The notes beneath the pieces are model-generated. The model did no database searches and was not told the DNA's origin. It worked only from the letters and a program-made list of their open reading frames with translations. 64,000 nt of DNA from positions 2,331,473-2,395,472 of the forward strand of contig NW_022985165.1 of NCBI RefSeq assembly GCF_010093535.1, written 5' to 3'. Made by a program: the position numbers and the translations under genes. This document shows positions 20,785 through 32,456 of this stretch, piece by piece. Origin of the DNA: Lindgomyces ingoldianus (Eukaryota; Ascomycota; Dothideomycetes; Pleosporales; Lindgomycetaceae). Each line of letters starts with the position of its first letter. Position 1 is the first letter of the stretch.

Positions 20785-23344
20785 ATGCGATACGAGAACT
20801 GGGATGTCATCCTCTTCCCCAGAGACTCCCACATCCCCATCCAAGAGTTCAAGACAGCCTGCTATGTTTCACAGGACGAGTGTAAGTCGGTTATAACCGT
20901 GAGAAGAGTTTAGCGGGCTAACTGTTCTCCTGCAGATGGCCATCAGCTTCCTACACTAATCTGTTACATCGTGTCGCTCCCCGCCTCTACACCCTTCCGT
21001 ATCTCGATCCACTCTTGGACCTCGAAAGCAAAGCCGAGTCATCTTATCGAGTCCAAGCGGAAGCCCCATCAGCGAGTCGTTTACACTCTTCGGGTTGTTG
21101 TAGATGGTGATCGGGTCTTGTGAGCGCATGGATCTGTGCATATAAGCATTTTGATATGCTAACGCGATACAGCCATGGTTGCTACGAGGTCTCTACCAAG
21201 TGGCCTCAAGAAGTTGGTGAGATACTGGCATGATCTAGGACTCCCATCCATAAGCCCAACCCAACCAGATAACATTAGAGGCTGTCATCGCTTCCCTCGC
21301 CTCGCCTCCTAGCTCGTTAACATCCTCGGATCTATCACGATACGCATGACATCTAACTTCACCTTAGCGCACGAAAAGCGAGGAATTGGTGATATTGACC
21401 GCCAAGCCAGTCAACGTAAACCCACGCTTCAGTTCCCCCCTTTCCGACCGAATGTCCTTATGTGTAGCTCTTGGGACGCTCGCGAGAGTAATGGCAGGAT
21501 AAAGCTCTTTCTATCAGAGCAATTGATTAGCAAACACAACGGCGTTAACGACTTGGAGTTTGGGGCTTCAAATGATCTCATTTGCTTCTCGTTCCAACAT
21601 GCCCCAAGAGGTATATGCTTGAAACGCAGCCTACAATGTAGTAAGGAGCTGACAAGAACTAGAAATCCTGGAACAGGCTGGCATTTCCTGGCCTATCCGC
21701 AACCCACTGTTCCTTCCATCTGCGGGCGATTCTCATCCTTCATCCCACACTCCCCTTTCTCATACCAAACCTCGTAATCAAGGATCAGAAGGTCGGCCAC
21801 AGTCGCCACTATCTAGGCATGCAGGGCCTGGGTCTGCATTCCCAAGACCTCACAACCCCGAACCACATGCTAGGCCCAGGACCGAGCCACTTCCTCATTT
21901 CCAGCAGGCTCATAGATCCCAAACCGGAGAACGAGGAGCCCTGCGGACTGGACTTTGGGAGGGTTCTATGGGTGACTCTCTAGGGGACCCTTTCGGGGAT
22001 GTTAGCATGATGGACACCTGGTCCACAAGACAAACTAGCTCTAACGAAACTCCGGACATCTCTATGACGGACCTTTTAGCTTCTCCGCCGTCTTCGAAGG
22101 CGAAATCAACTGGCCATAATCCGATTGAGGAACATGACAAAACCCGAGCCAAAGCTCTCGAGGAACACCGACGCAAGAGAGAGAGAGAGGAACGACAAGT
22201 TGTCATGGCTTTGAGAGACGACCAATTCGAGACCTTGATTGGAGCTATAAGCCCCCCGAAGAAGGGTCGTGAGCGTGAGCAAGGTTCTCATGGTCACGAT
22301 CAAGATCATAAACATTTCCACCAGGCCACTTCTCAAGCGCCTCCACCTAGGATGGGACCGACCGGACCACCAATGAATACACGACCTTCGGCTGCTGCAC
22401 TTGCCCGTACATCGTCGTACCCTGACTTCCATCCCCACATACGAAATACTCCGCACAAGTCCTCGCCGACTCTGAAAGAAGAGAAGCGAGGATCAGCTGA
22501 CATCCACAAATCCCCTTTGAGATACCAGCAGGCATCCTACACCAGCGACAAAGAAAATTGTCCCCCAAATTTCCAAGCCCAAGAAAAGCACATTCCAACT
22601 CCGCATCCGACCGAGAGCCGTGTTCCTACGCCGTACCCATTCGCGCAAAATCAAGGTCCGCCAGGGCATTCTTTTCCCAAGTTTTCGTCCTGGGAATCCG
22701 ACGTCGAAATGCGTGATCCCTCTTCTCTATTCTCGAGCCTGTCTCGCCGCGAAAAGGAGACTCAACAACTGGCTCATGGAAAGGGCAGTCCCGCTCATAT
22801 GCCTGCAGCATCGGGCGGTATCAAGTCAAGGAAAGAGGGCCTTGGTATCGGTTCTCCCGCAAGTACGGATCCTGTTATTCGTCACGATAAGAGTTTACTC
22901 CCTTCCCCGGGCATGAGCGTAGCCCAAGAACATGCTAGAGTCCCGCAAAATACGCCAGTTAGTTCCGCACCGCTAACCCGCATCGAAAATATTGTCGACG
23001 TGCATGAGACAAAGCCGTTTGTACCAGGCCATAGAAGTAATGAGGATAGCATTGGCAAGATTGAGCAACAGCTGTGGAGTGCGCTTGGAGACGAGCTCAC
23101 TAGCTTCGAGACTGCCGCAAATAGTGCTTCATATGGTCACAATGGAAATGTAGCGTCTATGGATGTTGAGGGCGGTGGATTGTCTGGGTTGGAGGAGCTA
23201 GAGTCTCCCGTAATGAAAAGGAAGAGGAAGGGTACGATGGGTGGGGAGAGAGGAAGAAGTCCGAGTGCGAAGGTGATGAAGGAGGGCGGTGTGAGTGCAG
23301 CTGGGGGTGGTGAGGGTCGTGGTGATGTTACTACTATCACTTGA
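20785..23344 (+). CDS. Uncharacterised fungal protein (N-terminus MRYENWDVILFP)
   Basis: Five exons (20785-20881, 20936-21119, 21173-21216, 21368-21610, 21663-23344) give 749 residues in one frame. The N-terminal 220 residues hold the conserved blocks RYENWDVILFPRDSHIPIQE, LPASTPFRISIHSW, a segment ending LQFPPFRPN, and FSFQHAPR followed across a splice by EILEQAGISWP. This architecture recurs in filamentous ascomycetes without known function. The remaining 520 residues are polar and low-complexity (His, Pro, Ser, Arg), ending in a basic patch KRKRKG near residue 718 that could be a nuclear signal. The fourth intron block (21217-21367) is long and its acceptor was chosen for frame; this is the least certain junction. 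Confidence 0.75.
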
Positions 23345-23941
23345 TGCTGGGAGCTTTCTGCCACGGAAGAGTGTGGTATTGGTATGGCGCGCATTTCGGT
23401 AACTGGTATAATTACCTTTCCGACAGGACTGGAGACAAGGAGGATTGGGTTTGACTAAGGATTGGCTTAGTGCTGGATCAGCGTACATGCTCTTGGTCGC
23501 TGTATTTGTTTCTGTACTGGGGGATGCGTATTGGGTTATGAGAAGAAGCGCGATTTTGAAGTAGAGCAGAAAGAGATATTTCACATTCAGTCTCCCATAG
23601 ACATTCGGGGAAACTGACTTGACTTTCTACAAGAGATAGTATGAAGTGTGAGAATAGGATTAGGTGAATTATTGGGACGAGAATGTTCGCCATGCCTTCC
23701 CCCAATGAAACTAACCTTGGAATGGTGGTATCTGCTTCCTTTCCTCGAGCACCGGAACGCCGTATTTGTAAATGTGGATGCGAGTGACAGCTCACCTTGC
23801 TGTGAAACCCCAAAAGCAAAGACACTCTACGCCTCGCTCACCCAACGCATCTCCACCACCCCATTGTGAGCACCATGTCCGCCCGCACTTCCCTGACACA
23901 GAACTCCTCCCCGCTCCCCACTGCTCAGTTTCTCCCCTCCC
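23345..23941. other. Convergent intergenic region
   Basis: This is the shared 3' flank of the upstream plus-strand gene and the minus-strand zinc-ribbon gene. No gene, RNA or repeat was seen. Confidence 0.4.
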
Positions 23942-24519
23942 CTACTTATACTGCGGATGCTGCGGCACGCCAGCTGGTGGGGGGCCTCGTCCATCATGCG
24001 CACTCGGCGGTCCCATCAGCATCCCCCCTTGCGGTTGGCTCCCATTCCCAAACCCCATTTGCTGTTGGACATCCGGCCGGTACTTGATGTCTTGGTAGAA
24101 GTTGCAGATGTGGCAGCCGACTTCTTTGTAGGGCTTCAGACTGAAGGGAATTATGGGGACGAAGCAGAATGTGAACCATTCCCTGGCGAGCAGTTAGCTT
24201 GGGAGGTATCAGGGGTGTTAGAGAAGAGGGGTTGAGGGGGTGGAGGGGCGGGGAGACCGGTTAGATTACATACCAGCGCTTATAGACGTGTCCTGAGAAG
24301 TTGCCACAGTTTTGGCATTGTACAGTGAGGTTCTCGGCGCCTTTCAGACGCGAGGTGAAGGCTGTGGAGGAGGTTAGCTATATATATTTCTTTTTCTTGA
24401 GTTTGGTATATGTCGAATCGACAAGCGGATAGATGAAACTTTGTGCTCGTGGCATCGCGCTCGACGCTTGCGTGACAGTGGAACGTACTATGTGTGCCAC
24501 ACGTAAAGAAGAAGAACAT
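23942..24519 (-). CDS. Small zinc-ribbon protein (fungal zinc-ribbon_15 type)
   Basis: Three exons (24519-24489, 24361-24274, 24182-23942) give 119 residues. The start MFFFFTCGTH is typical of the family. Paired cysteines follow: C7, QCQNCGN (C26, C29), FTFCFVPIIPFSLKPYKE and GCHIC (C63, C66), able to bind one zinc as a rubredoxin-like ribbon. The C-terminal 45 residues are Gly/Pro/Gln-rich and probably disordered. The first exon codes for only ten residues and was placed because GTACGT follows directly and the phases agree. The function of this family is not established. Confidence 0.87.
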
Positions 24520-25466
24520 AGTTGCTGCGTCGCAGGCACTCGATCGATGAAATCGGGTGTCAGGTGAAGAGCGTAGTGCTTTTGTCGAGCAGTATTGGCG
24601 ACGTGATTCGTAAGTTGGGGACGGTCGTTGCGTGTGGTGTAGTGTGGTGCGTAGTGTGGTGCGCAGTGTGGTGTTGCAGGATTGCGGCAATGGATGGATG
24701 GCAGCTTAATGCTCCAAGTGGTTGAATGATGCACAAGGGCCTCGGCTGCTTGGCGGTGTCGTCACGGGCTCAGCCACACTTGCGTCAACTTAGGCGCTCC
24801 AGGAGGCGGCATTAGCCGGTATGGTAATCTCGTAATGGGCTTTTTCTGTGGGGTTTGGGCTCGTATTTGAGGAAGGCTTGAGCGGGGGCGTGGGTGAACA
24901 TGTGCTGGTGAGGGGATTCGTGGGTTTTGAACGAAAGAAAGGACGGTCCCTTGATGTGCCTTGGACGTTACTGGAAAAGTTTTATATATATATATATATA
25001 TTTCAGGGTCCACCTTTTTTCTCTCAATTACTTGTAACTTCCATGAAATGCTGCTCAGAAGCTATCAAAACTCAAAAGGGATGAATCAGACGATTTTAAG
25101 TGAATAGTGACTACCAAACCGCAGCCAGATAATTATCCGTTACAGTACAGAAGATTCCCGGACCCCAGACTTTTGGAAAGGAGACTCGTGGCAGTCATTG
25201 CTAACCCCCATAGCCTCATCATCATAGTTACCGGATCATCATGTGAAACCCCATCCCCTTGCGCCTTCATTCAACTGTAGAGCTCCAATGCCGTGATGCT
25301 CCCTGATCCCGACAATTCAAAACGGATTGAATTTCACTGGCCGGCTCATTCCAGATAAGGTAGCGTGGTCCCGGAATCGAGGCAATCCAGCGGCCAACCC
25401 AAAAAGTAGTGGCAAAGACCGATTCCAGGGGGTCACATGGTGCTTGGGCTGCTGTTGGCGCAGCAC
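24520..25466. other. Intergenic region with short simple repeats
   Basis: Upstream of the zinc-ribbon gene is a GTGTGGTG-rich imperfect tandem array (about 24633-24674). A (TA)9 microsatellite lies at 24983-25000. No gene is supported. Confidence 0.45.
24983..25000. repeat. (TA)9 microsatellite
   Basis: Nine uninterrupted TA units. Confidence 0.9.
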
Positions 25467-26138
25467 TTACTGAGTTTTGAATAAGAGGATGGCGCAGTGA
25501 CCTAGGTAGAAGTATATGAAGTGCTTGGTCTCTGAGAATAATGTTAGAGCATCGTCTACAAGTGGAAGGGGCAACCGTGTACCGTGGGTGACAAAGCTGC
25601 CGAAGTTTCTTCCAACGATGCAATGCCATGTCGCGCCCTTGCGGCTGTCGAACTAGGAAAATGGTGAGCATTTGCCAAGCCAGGGGATTTCTGCATCTGT
25701 AGCTTACCTCCTTTTTGATGAATTGGGCAATGTCCTGTGGTCACGGTCATGGATTAGCACGAGACCTGCACCGAAAATGCTTGGAATAGTGAGATGGCGA
25801 AAGCAGACAAATAGCATCGTGGTACCTTTTCAATGCTAAACTGCTCCATAGCTTGGGTTGCTGGATTGGGTCAGTGTTTCAGGTTCCCAAATCTGGATTG
25901 CTCGGAAATATACTCACCAACTTCAATCGCTTCCTGTTGCATCTCCTCGCTCTGTCGTACGACGTGTCAGTCCAAGCCTTGGAAGCGGCGTAACGGGTAA
26001 ATCACCATATCTGCCGACTTGATCTGGGCTGTACATGGCAGTTAGCCTGTAAATCCTTCTGGATATTCACGACATAAGGGCGCGCAAAGTCTCACCGTCT
26101 TGCTTGTGGACAAGCGTGTCTGACTTCTCGCTCGCCAT
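25467..26138 (-). CDS. nudG: Dynein light chain LC8
   Basis: Seven exons (26138-26096, 26028-26006, 25951-25918, 25860-25826, 25734-25708, 25652-25583, 25531-25467) splice without frame breaks to 98 residues. The product starts [15 protein letters not shown] and continues [66 protein letters not shown] and FIYFYLG. These are canonical LC8/DYNLL landmarks, including the central beta strand for target peptides and the dimer interface. LC8 dimers serve cytoplasmic dynein and many other hubs; the Aspergillus orthologue nudG is needed for nuclear migration. Splitting 98 residues over seven exons, two of them only 23 and 27 nt, is unusually dense for a fungus. The start is 345 bp from the divergent MRD1 start. 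Confidence 0.96.
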
Positions 26139-26483
26139 GGCGGTTCTGCAAGCGGATAAGTTAATTGACGGACGAGAGCTCGCGAGAAAACAGGTTGTAT
26201 ATAGGGCTGTTGTGGCAGAATAGCAGGTGACGCGCAAGTCTGTGGTTGGTTGCAGGATGAGGTTCTTGTATGGGGTCTCGCAGCCTTTTGATCGTCTCCA
26301 AAGCGCAGTGCAGAGGCCAGAAGCTGGTCGGGGCGGCTCCTCGGCTCTCGCCTCCAACCGGCGCCCAGACCTGTCACGGAAAAAAAATCGGGAGCTGTTC
26401 ACCAGCTCACTTGCTCTCTCACCTTTCCACCGCTCCACTTGCTCTCTCACCTCTGCATTTTTGCGCGCCTGCATCAGGACGAA
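26139..26483. promoter_or_regulatory. Divergent promoter shared by LC8 and MRD1
   Basis: 345 bp separate the two start codons, so both promoters must lie here or overlap. A perfect 17-bp pyrimidine-rich unit (CACTTGCTCTCTCACCT) occurs twice, at 26408-26424 and 26436-26452, just upstream of the MRD1 ATG. Confidence 0.6.
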
Positions 26484-29295
26484 ATGGATTCGTCGCGCAT
26501 ATTCGTGCGCGGTTTGCCGCCAAAGTTCTCCGAGGATGACTTCCGGAAGCATTTCGCCAAATTCCCTGTCACAGACGCGAAGCACTTCCCCCACCGGCGA
26601 TTTGGCTATGTGGGCTACAAGACACCGGAAGATGCGGCGAAGGCGGTCAAGTACTTCAACAAATCCTTCATTCGAATGTCCAAGTTGGCGGTCGAGATTG
26701 CTAGGCCGGTGAGTCAGCCTTCGACACGTGGTGATGCCCACAGCTCACGACGCGAATAAGATATCCGACGAAACCCTCCCCAGGTCTCGGCGGCAGGCGA
26801 AAGAGGAAACAAACTCCCTGGCGAATTCGGACTACGTCCCACCAGCGAAAGAGAACGCTCTCAAGCGCAAGCGCGTCCAGCAGGATGTGGAGCAAGACCC
26901 GAAGCTGAAGGAATTCTTGGACGTGATGCAGCCTCCCTCAAAGGTGAAGAGCTGGGCGAACGAACAGGCACGATTGGATTCTGGATTGGGCCCTGCAGCC
27001 GAGCCTATTAGGCAGGCTGCTTTGTCTGACGGCAAGAGCGATGATGAATACCAGGTCATTACGAAGAAACCCAAAACTTTGGACAGCGCAAGGAAGCCTT
27101 CAGCAGAACCATCAGCGCTCCTAAGTGCAATTGAGACACAAGATGCGAACGATGCAGGACTTTCAGAATCGGAAGTGTCAACAGAGCCAGCCAGGATAGA
27201 TACAGGAACAGACGGAGCGCCGGTTTCCGATGCCGACTGGTTGCGGTCGCGCACAAAGAGGGTCTTGGACCTAGTAGAAGATGAGGAAGGCGCCCCGCAA
27301 CAATCTCCTGCTGTTTTGGGACCTTCAGAACCTGCCGCCGAGGAAGAGGACGAGGGCCCCGAGGGAGAGGTTGATCAGGCAGTAGATGCAAGCCACGCCG
27401 CTGGTGATCTCCAGGATGTTCCACCCTCCGAGGAAGACAGGATCAGGCAGACGGGGAGATTGTATCTTCGAAACCTCCCTTATGTTGCGACTGAGGACAA
27501 TCTGCGCGAACACTTCTCCAAGCATGGGTCGCTAGAAGAGGTAAGAACCATAATTTTTTCCATAGTGATTTCTTTGCTATGATGAACATCCAGATAGGGA
27601 CAACTGATGCTTTGCACATGAGGTCCACTGGGAGAGTATTTTAGTAGATGTCTCTCTTGTCTGAACATGGCGAAATGCCAGGCCGAACTACCAATACAGT
27701 TTCATTGTGGGCAACTGCTGACACTGGTCTAGGTGCACGTACCAGTCAACAACAAGACCGGCTCTCCAAAAGGGTTTGCCTTCTTACAGTTCAAAGATCC
27801 CGAACACGCTGTGGAGGCCTTCAAGCATAATGATGGCATCGCGTTCCAGGGCCGTCTTCTACACATTATCTCAGCGAAACTGAAGAGGGATTCCAAGCTC
27901 GATGAGTTTGCCATATCTAAACTGCCGCTCAAGAAGCAGAGGGAGATACGGAAGAAGACCGAAGCAGCTAGCTCAACTTTTAACTGGAATTCACTGTACC
28001 TGAATGTAGGTTAGACTTTGAACGCTGGAAGAGAGAGACTTACACGTTTTAGGCTGACGCGGTCATGTCCACCGTCGCAGATCGGATGGGGATTAGCAAA
28101 GCCGAATTATTGGACCCGACGTCATCTGATGCAGCGGTCAAACAGGCTCATGCAGAGACGCACATTATCCAAGAGACCAAGACCTACTTTGCTCAACATG
28201 GTGTTGATCTTGAGGCGTTCAAGAGAAGTTCAAAGGGCGATATCGCCATTCTCGTCAAGAACATCCCCCATGGCATAAGGTCAGACGAGGTCCAGAAGCT
28301 GTTCGAAGAACACGGCACCGTTAAGCAGTTCCTGATGCCTCCTGCCGGAATGACTGCTATTGTTGAGTTCGCAAACTCTGCGCAAGCAAAGTCTGCATTT
28401 AAGTCCCTCGCGTACCGGAAGGTCAAGGACTCTATCCTGTTTCTCGAAAAGGCTCCAAAGGATCTCTTCAAAGAAGGAGTGGTCGCCCCGTCTGCATCAG
28501 TTGGTACCAAATCCTCTGCTACGGATTTGTTGCAAGACGCCGTGGAACCCGAACTAACGACAACTTCCACTCTGTACGTTCGAAACCTGAATTTCTCAAC
28601 GACCACCCAGCACCTCAGCGAAATCTTTGCACGCCTAGCCGGCTTCCGTAGTGCAAAGGTGAAAACCAAGAATGACCCCAAGCGTGGTACTCTCTCCATG
28701 GGGTTTGGGTTCGTCGAATTCAATGGTGTGGAGGCTGCTTCTGCGGCTTTGCGGGCCATGGACGGTTATAACCTTGACGGGCACAAGCTTCAGATCAAGG
28801 CCTCTCACAAAGGCGCTGACGCAGCAGAAGAACGTCGCAAAGAAGATGTGGCAAAGAAAGCCGCTGGAACGAAGATCATCATTAAGAATCTTCCTTTCGA
28901 AGCAAGCGTAAGCTCGCACCCTTCCTCCATACACCCAACTGCTAACTATAGATTAGAAAAAGGATATTCGCGCTCTCTTTGCCCCCTATGGACAGTTGCG
29001 GTCCGTCAGGGTGCCGAAGAAATTCGACTCATCTTCGCGTGGCTTTGGTTTCGCCGATTTCACCACGAAACGCGAAGCAGCTAACGCCATGGATGCCCTT
29101 CGCAACACACATCTGCTCGGCCGACGTCTTGTCCTAGCTTTCACTGACGCCGAAGCTGACGACCCAGAGAAAGAACTTGAGAAGATGCAGCAAAAGATTG
29201 GGTCTCAGGCCAACAAAGTCGCGCTTCAACACCTGACTGGAGGCGGCCGGAAGAAGTTTAACGTCGCAGGCAACGACAATCTAGACGAAACTTGA
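26484..29295 (+). CDS. MRD1: Multiple RNA-binding domain protein 1 (90S pre-ribosome factor)
   Basis: Five exons (26484-26708, 26761-27540, 27733-28005, 28053-28907, 28957-29295) give 823 residues, the normal MRD1 length. Five RRMs are visible: RRM1 SRIFVRGLPPKFSEDDFRKH (about 4-75); an acidic, charged linker; RRM2 RLYLRNLPYVATEDNLREHF (about 315-395, RNP1 KGFAFLQF); RRM3 IAILVKNIPHGIRSDEV (about 488-560); RRM4 TLYVRNLNFSTTTQHL (about 599-680, RNP1 MGFGFVEF); RRM5 TKIIIKNLPFEASKKDIRAL (about 702-780, RNP1 RGFGFADF). In yeast, Mrd1 binds the 35S pre-rRNA and U3 snoRNA contact regions and is required for early cleavages giving 18S rRNA in the nucleolus. Most introns are 47-52 nt; the second is 192 nt. 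Confidence 0.96.
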
Positions 29296-30078
29296 GCCTT
29301 CAAGCCTTGTTCTGTCAAAATTTACGGCCCACCACCATCAGGTGTCCCTTAGTCGACCCCTTGCTTTCTGACTCAGGACGTGAGGCTTCCCTTGGCTCCC
29401 TTTCTCCGATAGGCTTAAGACATAATTGCCACGCCCCTTGGCGCACGATCTCAGAACTCCACTTTCCACGATGGGATACTGGATCAAACGCATGGCCATC
29501 ACCGCACTTTTGGTACCTTGCTCCAATGTCTTTGACCAGAAAGACATCCGTCGATTTAACATGCTAAAGCACTTGGAACCTCCGTACTTGTTTACTCTGA
29601 CTGACATTCTTCAACTTCAAACATTCCCGTGCCTCGTCTCCCTGGCCGAAAGGGAGCGGAATCTAGTCAGATGATCTCTGAAAAGGCGGCAGTTGCAATG
29701 CCCTTGCTCTTTTGCTAACCATGACCAAGGTAACACTATTGATCATTCCTGTAAGAGTACAAGCGAAAGTGGTCCAGGAGGCAATTCACTCTCTTACAGT
29801 GGGGTAGCATAATATGAACTTGACTTGATGTCACTATGGTGATTACACAGTCTTGATGGTTACCCTCCAGTCCCTGCTGTGCCCAGGAGCTGTGAACACT
29901 CCCTTCTGAGTGGATGTCTGAGCCTGATATATCATAACTTGATGGTCACCTCCGTTGCTTGCCATCCATATTCTCTCCCTTCTCACCAGTCATTCTTTTA
30001 CTGCCAAATATCAACGTTCCATTCTCTCAGACATTCTTGGTTTGTCATTCTTTCAGCCGCAAGCATTCCCACTCCCCG
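29296..30078 (+). promoter_or_regulatory. abaA upstream region with CATTCY elements
   Basis: This stretch between the MRD1 stop and the AbaA start codes for nothing recognisable. The AbaA/TEA binding consensus CATTCY occurs at 29605, 29622, 29744, 29991, 30020, 30032, 30046 and 30064. The last five fall within the final 90 bp before the ATG. One BrlA-type element (AAAGGGA) is at 29649-29655. In Aspergillus, abaA is induced by BrlA and regulates itself through CATTCY sites; applying this here is an inference, and the region is pyrimidine-rich, so chance matches are possible. Confidence 0.45.
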
Positions 30079-32456
30079 ATGGAATTACACTCTGTCCTGC
30101 CATCGAATGCTCCAGCCTTGCCACCGACCCCCCTTCCAGAGTCTGCTATTCCGAGCCGGGTATTGCAAGAACGTTCAGGTAATAGGGGAAACACTTATAC
30201 TGATGACTCGAATGTTTGGAAGTCATCGTTTCCGCCGGTAGAGAATTTTTATTCTCACAATGTGGGTGGTGATTTCTTCGCTGAGGGCATCGCTGCTCAC
30301 CTTTGTGACGAGAAGTCGGAGGAGCAGATTAATCATGAGACTGCAAAGCTGTGGCGATTACTTGAGCAGTCGGAGAAGTACCGGAAGTATCGCGCAAGGC
30401 AACCCAAGACAAAGAAGGAAAGGGAACAAAAATGGCCAGATAATCTAGAACACGCCTTCTTTAGAGGTACGTTGCTGTCGGTTTCATCGACTATGTCGCC
30501 TATGAGCTCAATCTCTTAGGTTTGGTTCGATGGGCGCCAATGGGCCGTCGAAAGCTCATGATTGAAGGGGAATTTCGCGGTCGAAACGAATTAGTGGCAG
30601 ACTCGATCCGAAAGGACACGGGTATCAGGCGAACAAGGAAGCAGGTCTCAAGCCACATTCAAGTCCTTAAAAGCATTCTGTCTGATATGCCACGGGGTAA
30701 GTATTTCAATCTGCTATTTTGGTCAATCTTATCGCTGATCAAGGTAGTTTTGGTGCACATGTCCACGGAAGACTTGGGTAGGAAAACGCACCGCCATTCT
30801 GCCGGTCACCCTGGCCACCTGCGAAACCGTCATGGACTGAAGCCATCTTCGTATGATCATACCACCCCACCTAGTATGAATCCCTGGCAAGGTTACTGCC
30901 CATTGCCGTCTTCTCAGATGGTTGGGCGGTCTGCAGACCATACTTATGGTCTGACCAACTTTGCCATGTTTGTCCAAGATGCGAGTAAAAGACCTGTTCA
31001 CTACTACACCCGGCTCGCCGAAAACTCTAGGCTCGAGGATCTCAACGTCACCGACATGGGTTCGTGGAACCAACAGTACCCAGAGTTGGCCTTCCATGGA
31101 ACTGAGCAGTTAAGAGATCGACAGATAATTGTATGCGATACTTCAATCAAAATCATGACGGATAAGCCTCCCCAGGATTCTGAATTATCAGTACAATTCG
31201 ATGTTACGAGTCCTCACGACCTCTCAGCTTTCGAGCCATTGCAAAGCCGTACTCGCTTTTATGATAGTGGGGAACTTGCAGACCAGATCGACGTAGGGGC
31301 TGTCAAGAAAGAGACCCACTGTGATTGTGAGTACGATGCAGAAACTGGCCGAGTCAGGATGAAGTTTGGAAGTCGGTTTTGGGTCGGTCGAATGAGCAGG
31401 TTTTCTCGGGAGTGCAGGGATTCCCGCATGCTCGATGAGAAGAACGCGAGAATGCGCGTTGACATCAACGTACGCCGTCCGCTGCAATGCATGACAGCTG
31501 TGCAAGACCTATACGGTGTGGCAAGAAGTACAGGCATATCAATGTGCTTCCTTACGATCCTTTGGCGATTCCATCAAACGAGAAGCACCTGTGAGCTTGG
31601 GACGACTAACTGGCGAATTGCTAGATTCCCATCTCCTGAGCAGAGATGGGTCAAGACAGAGGGAATAGGTACTGCCAAAGATATCAAGGGATTAATGGAC
31701 AGCACGTCATCTCCACCAGGCTCTGTGTACTCTTCCCTGCCGCTGAGGTTTCCCAATCAGCCATTTTCGCAGCACCCTCACCAACTCGATCTCGAAAGCC
31801 TCTCCACGATTGCCCTCGAGGGCATCGGCGACTATCCGCACTCAGCAACAGCGCCTAGCATGGCAACCGATTATTTGCAAACGCATTCTCTTCCAGGTCT
31901 CCATCACGCCCAAGGCACAGCCGTCTCTCAATCCCAGGGCTTCCATAGCACGAACGATATCGACTTCACCAGCGAGCACATCAACCTCTGCCTCGAGCCA
32001 GCGATCCATCTTGATGCGTACGAAAATTATGGCTCCCGCGCACCATCTCTCAATCCTCTTAATTCCATCGTTAGCCTCGAGCATTCACACACCGACAATT
32101 CATTTAACGACATTTCACTCAGCGTCACGACGTCCACTTGCTATCCAACCAAACCCTGGCCTTATCCCGACCTCATCGAGAAGCTTGAAGGCGTCGCCGA
32201 ACAAACCCATCGCAGTGTCTTTGACCACGGTACACGGTTTCGAGACATCGCTAGACACAGTGTTTTGCATGATGGACAAGTCGCAAATGGAATGTGGAAG
32301 TTACAGAGCTCGTCCCATGAAGATACCGCTATGGCGGATGCTAGAATAATAGAAGAGCCCATGAGCCAGGAGGGAACCGAGGAGCATGGAATGGGTGTTG
32401 TGGGGTTGATTGACCGAGAGCAAAGGACGAGGGAGGGAAAATACCAACCTTATTAG
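30079..32456 (+). CDS. abaA: AbaA/TEC1-type TEA-domain transcription factor
   Basis: Three exons (30079-30466, 30520-30696, 30748-32456) give 757 residues. The TEA/ATTS DNA-binding domain spans about residues 117-185: WPDNLEHAFF, then across the first splice GLVRWAPMGRRKLMIEGEFR, RNELVADSIRKDTG and RKQVSSHIQVLKSIL, followed by PRVLVHMSTEDLGRK. Downstream, the conserved AbaA middle region includes QDLYGVARSTGISMCFLTIL, and the tail is Ser/His/Pro-rich. In Aspergillus AbaA acts in phialide differentiation between BrlA and WetA; the yeast relative is Tec1. The start is the first ATG in the open frame. The 51-nt second intron has no in-frame stop, so its retention would add 17 residues just after the TEA domain. 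Confidence 0.94.
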
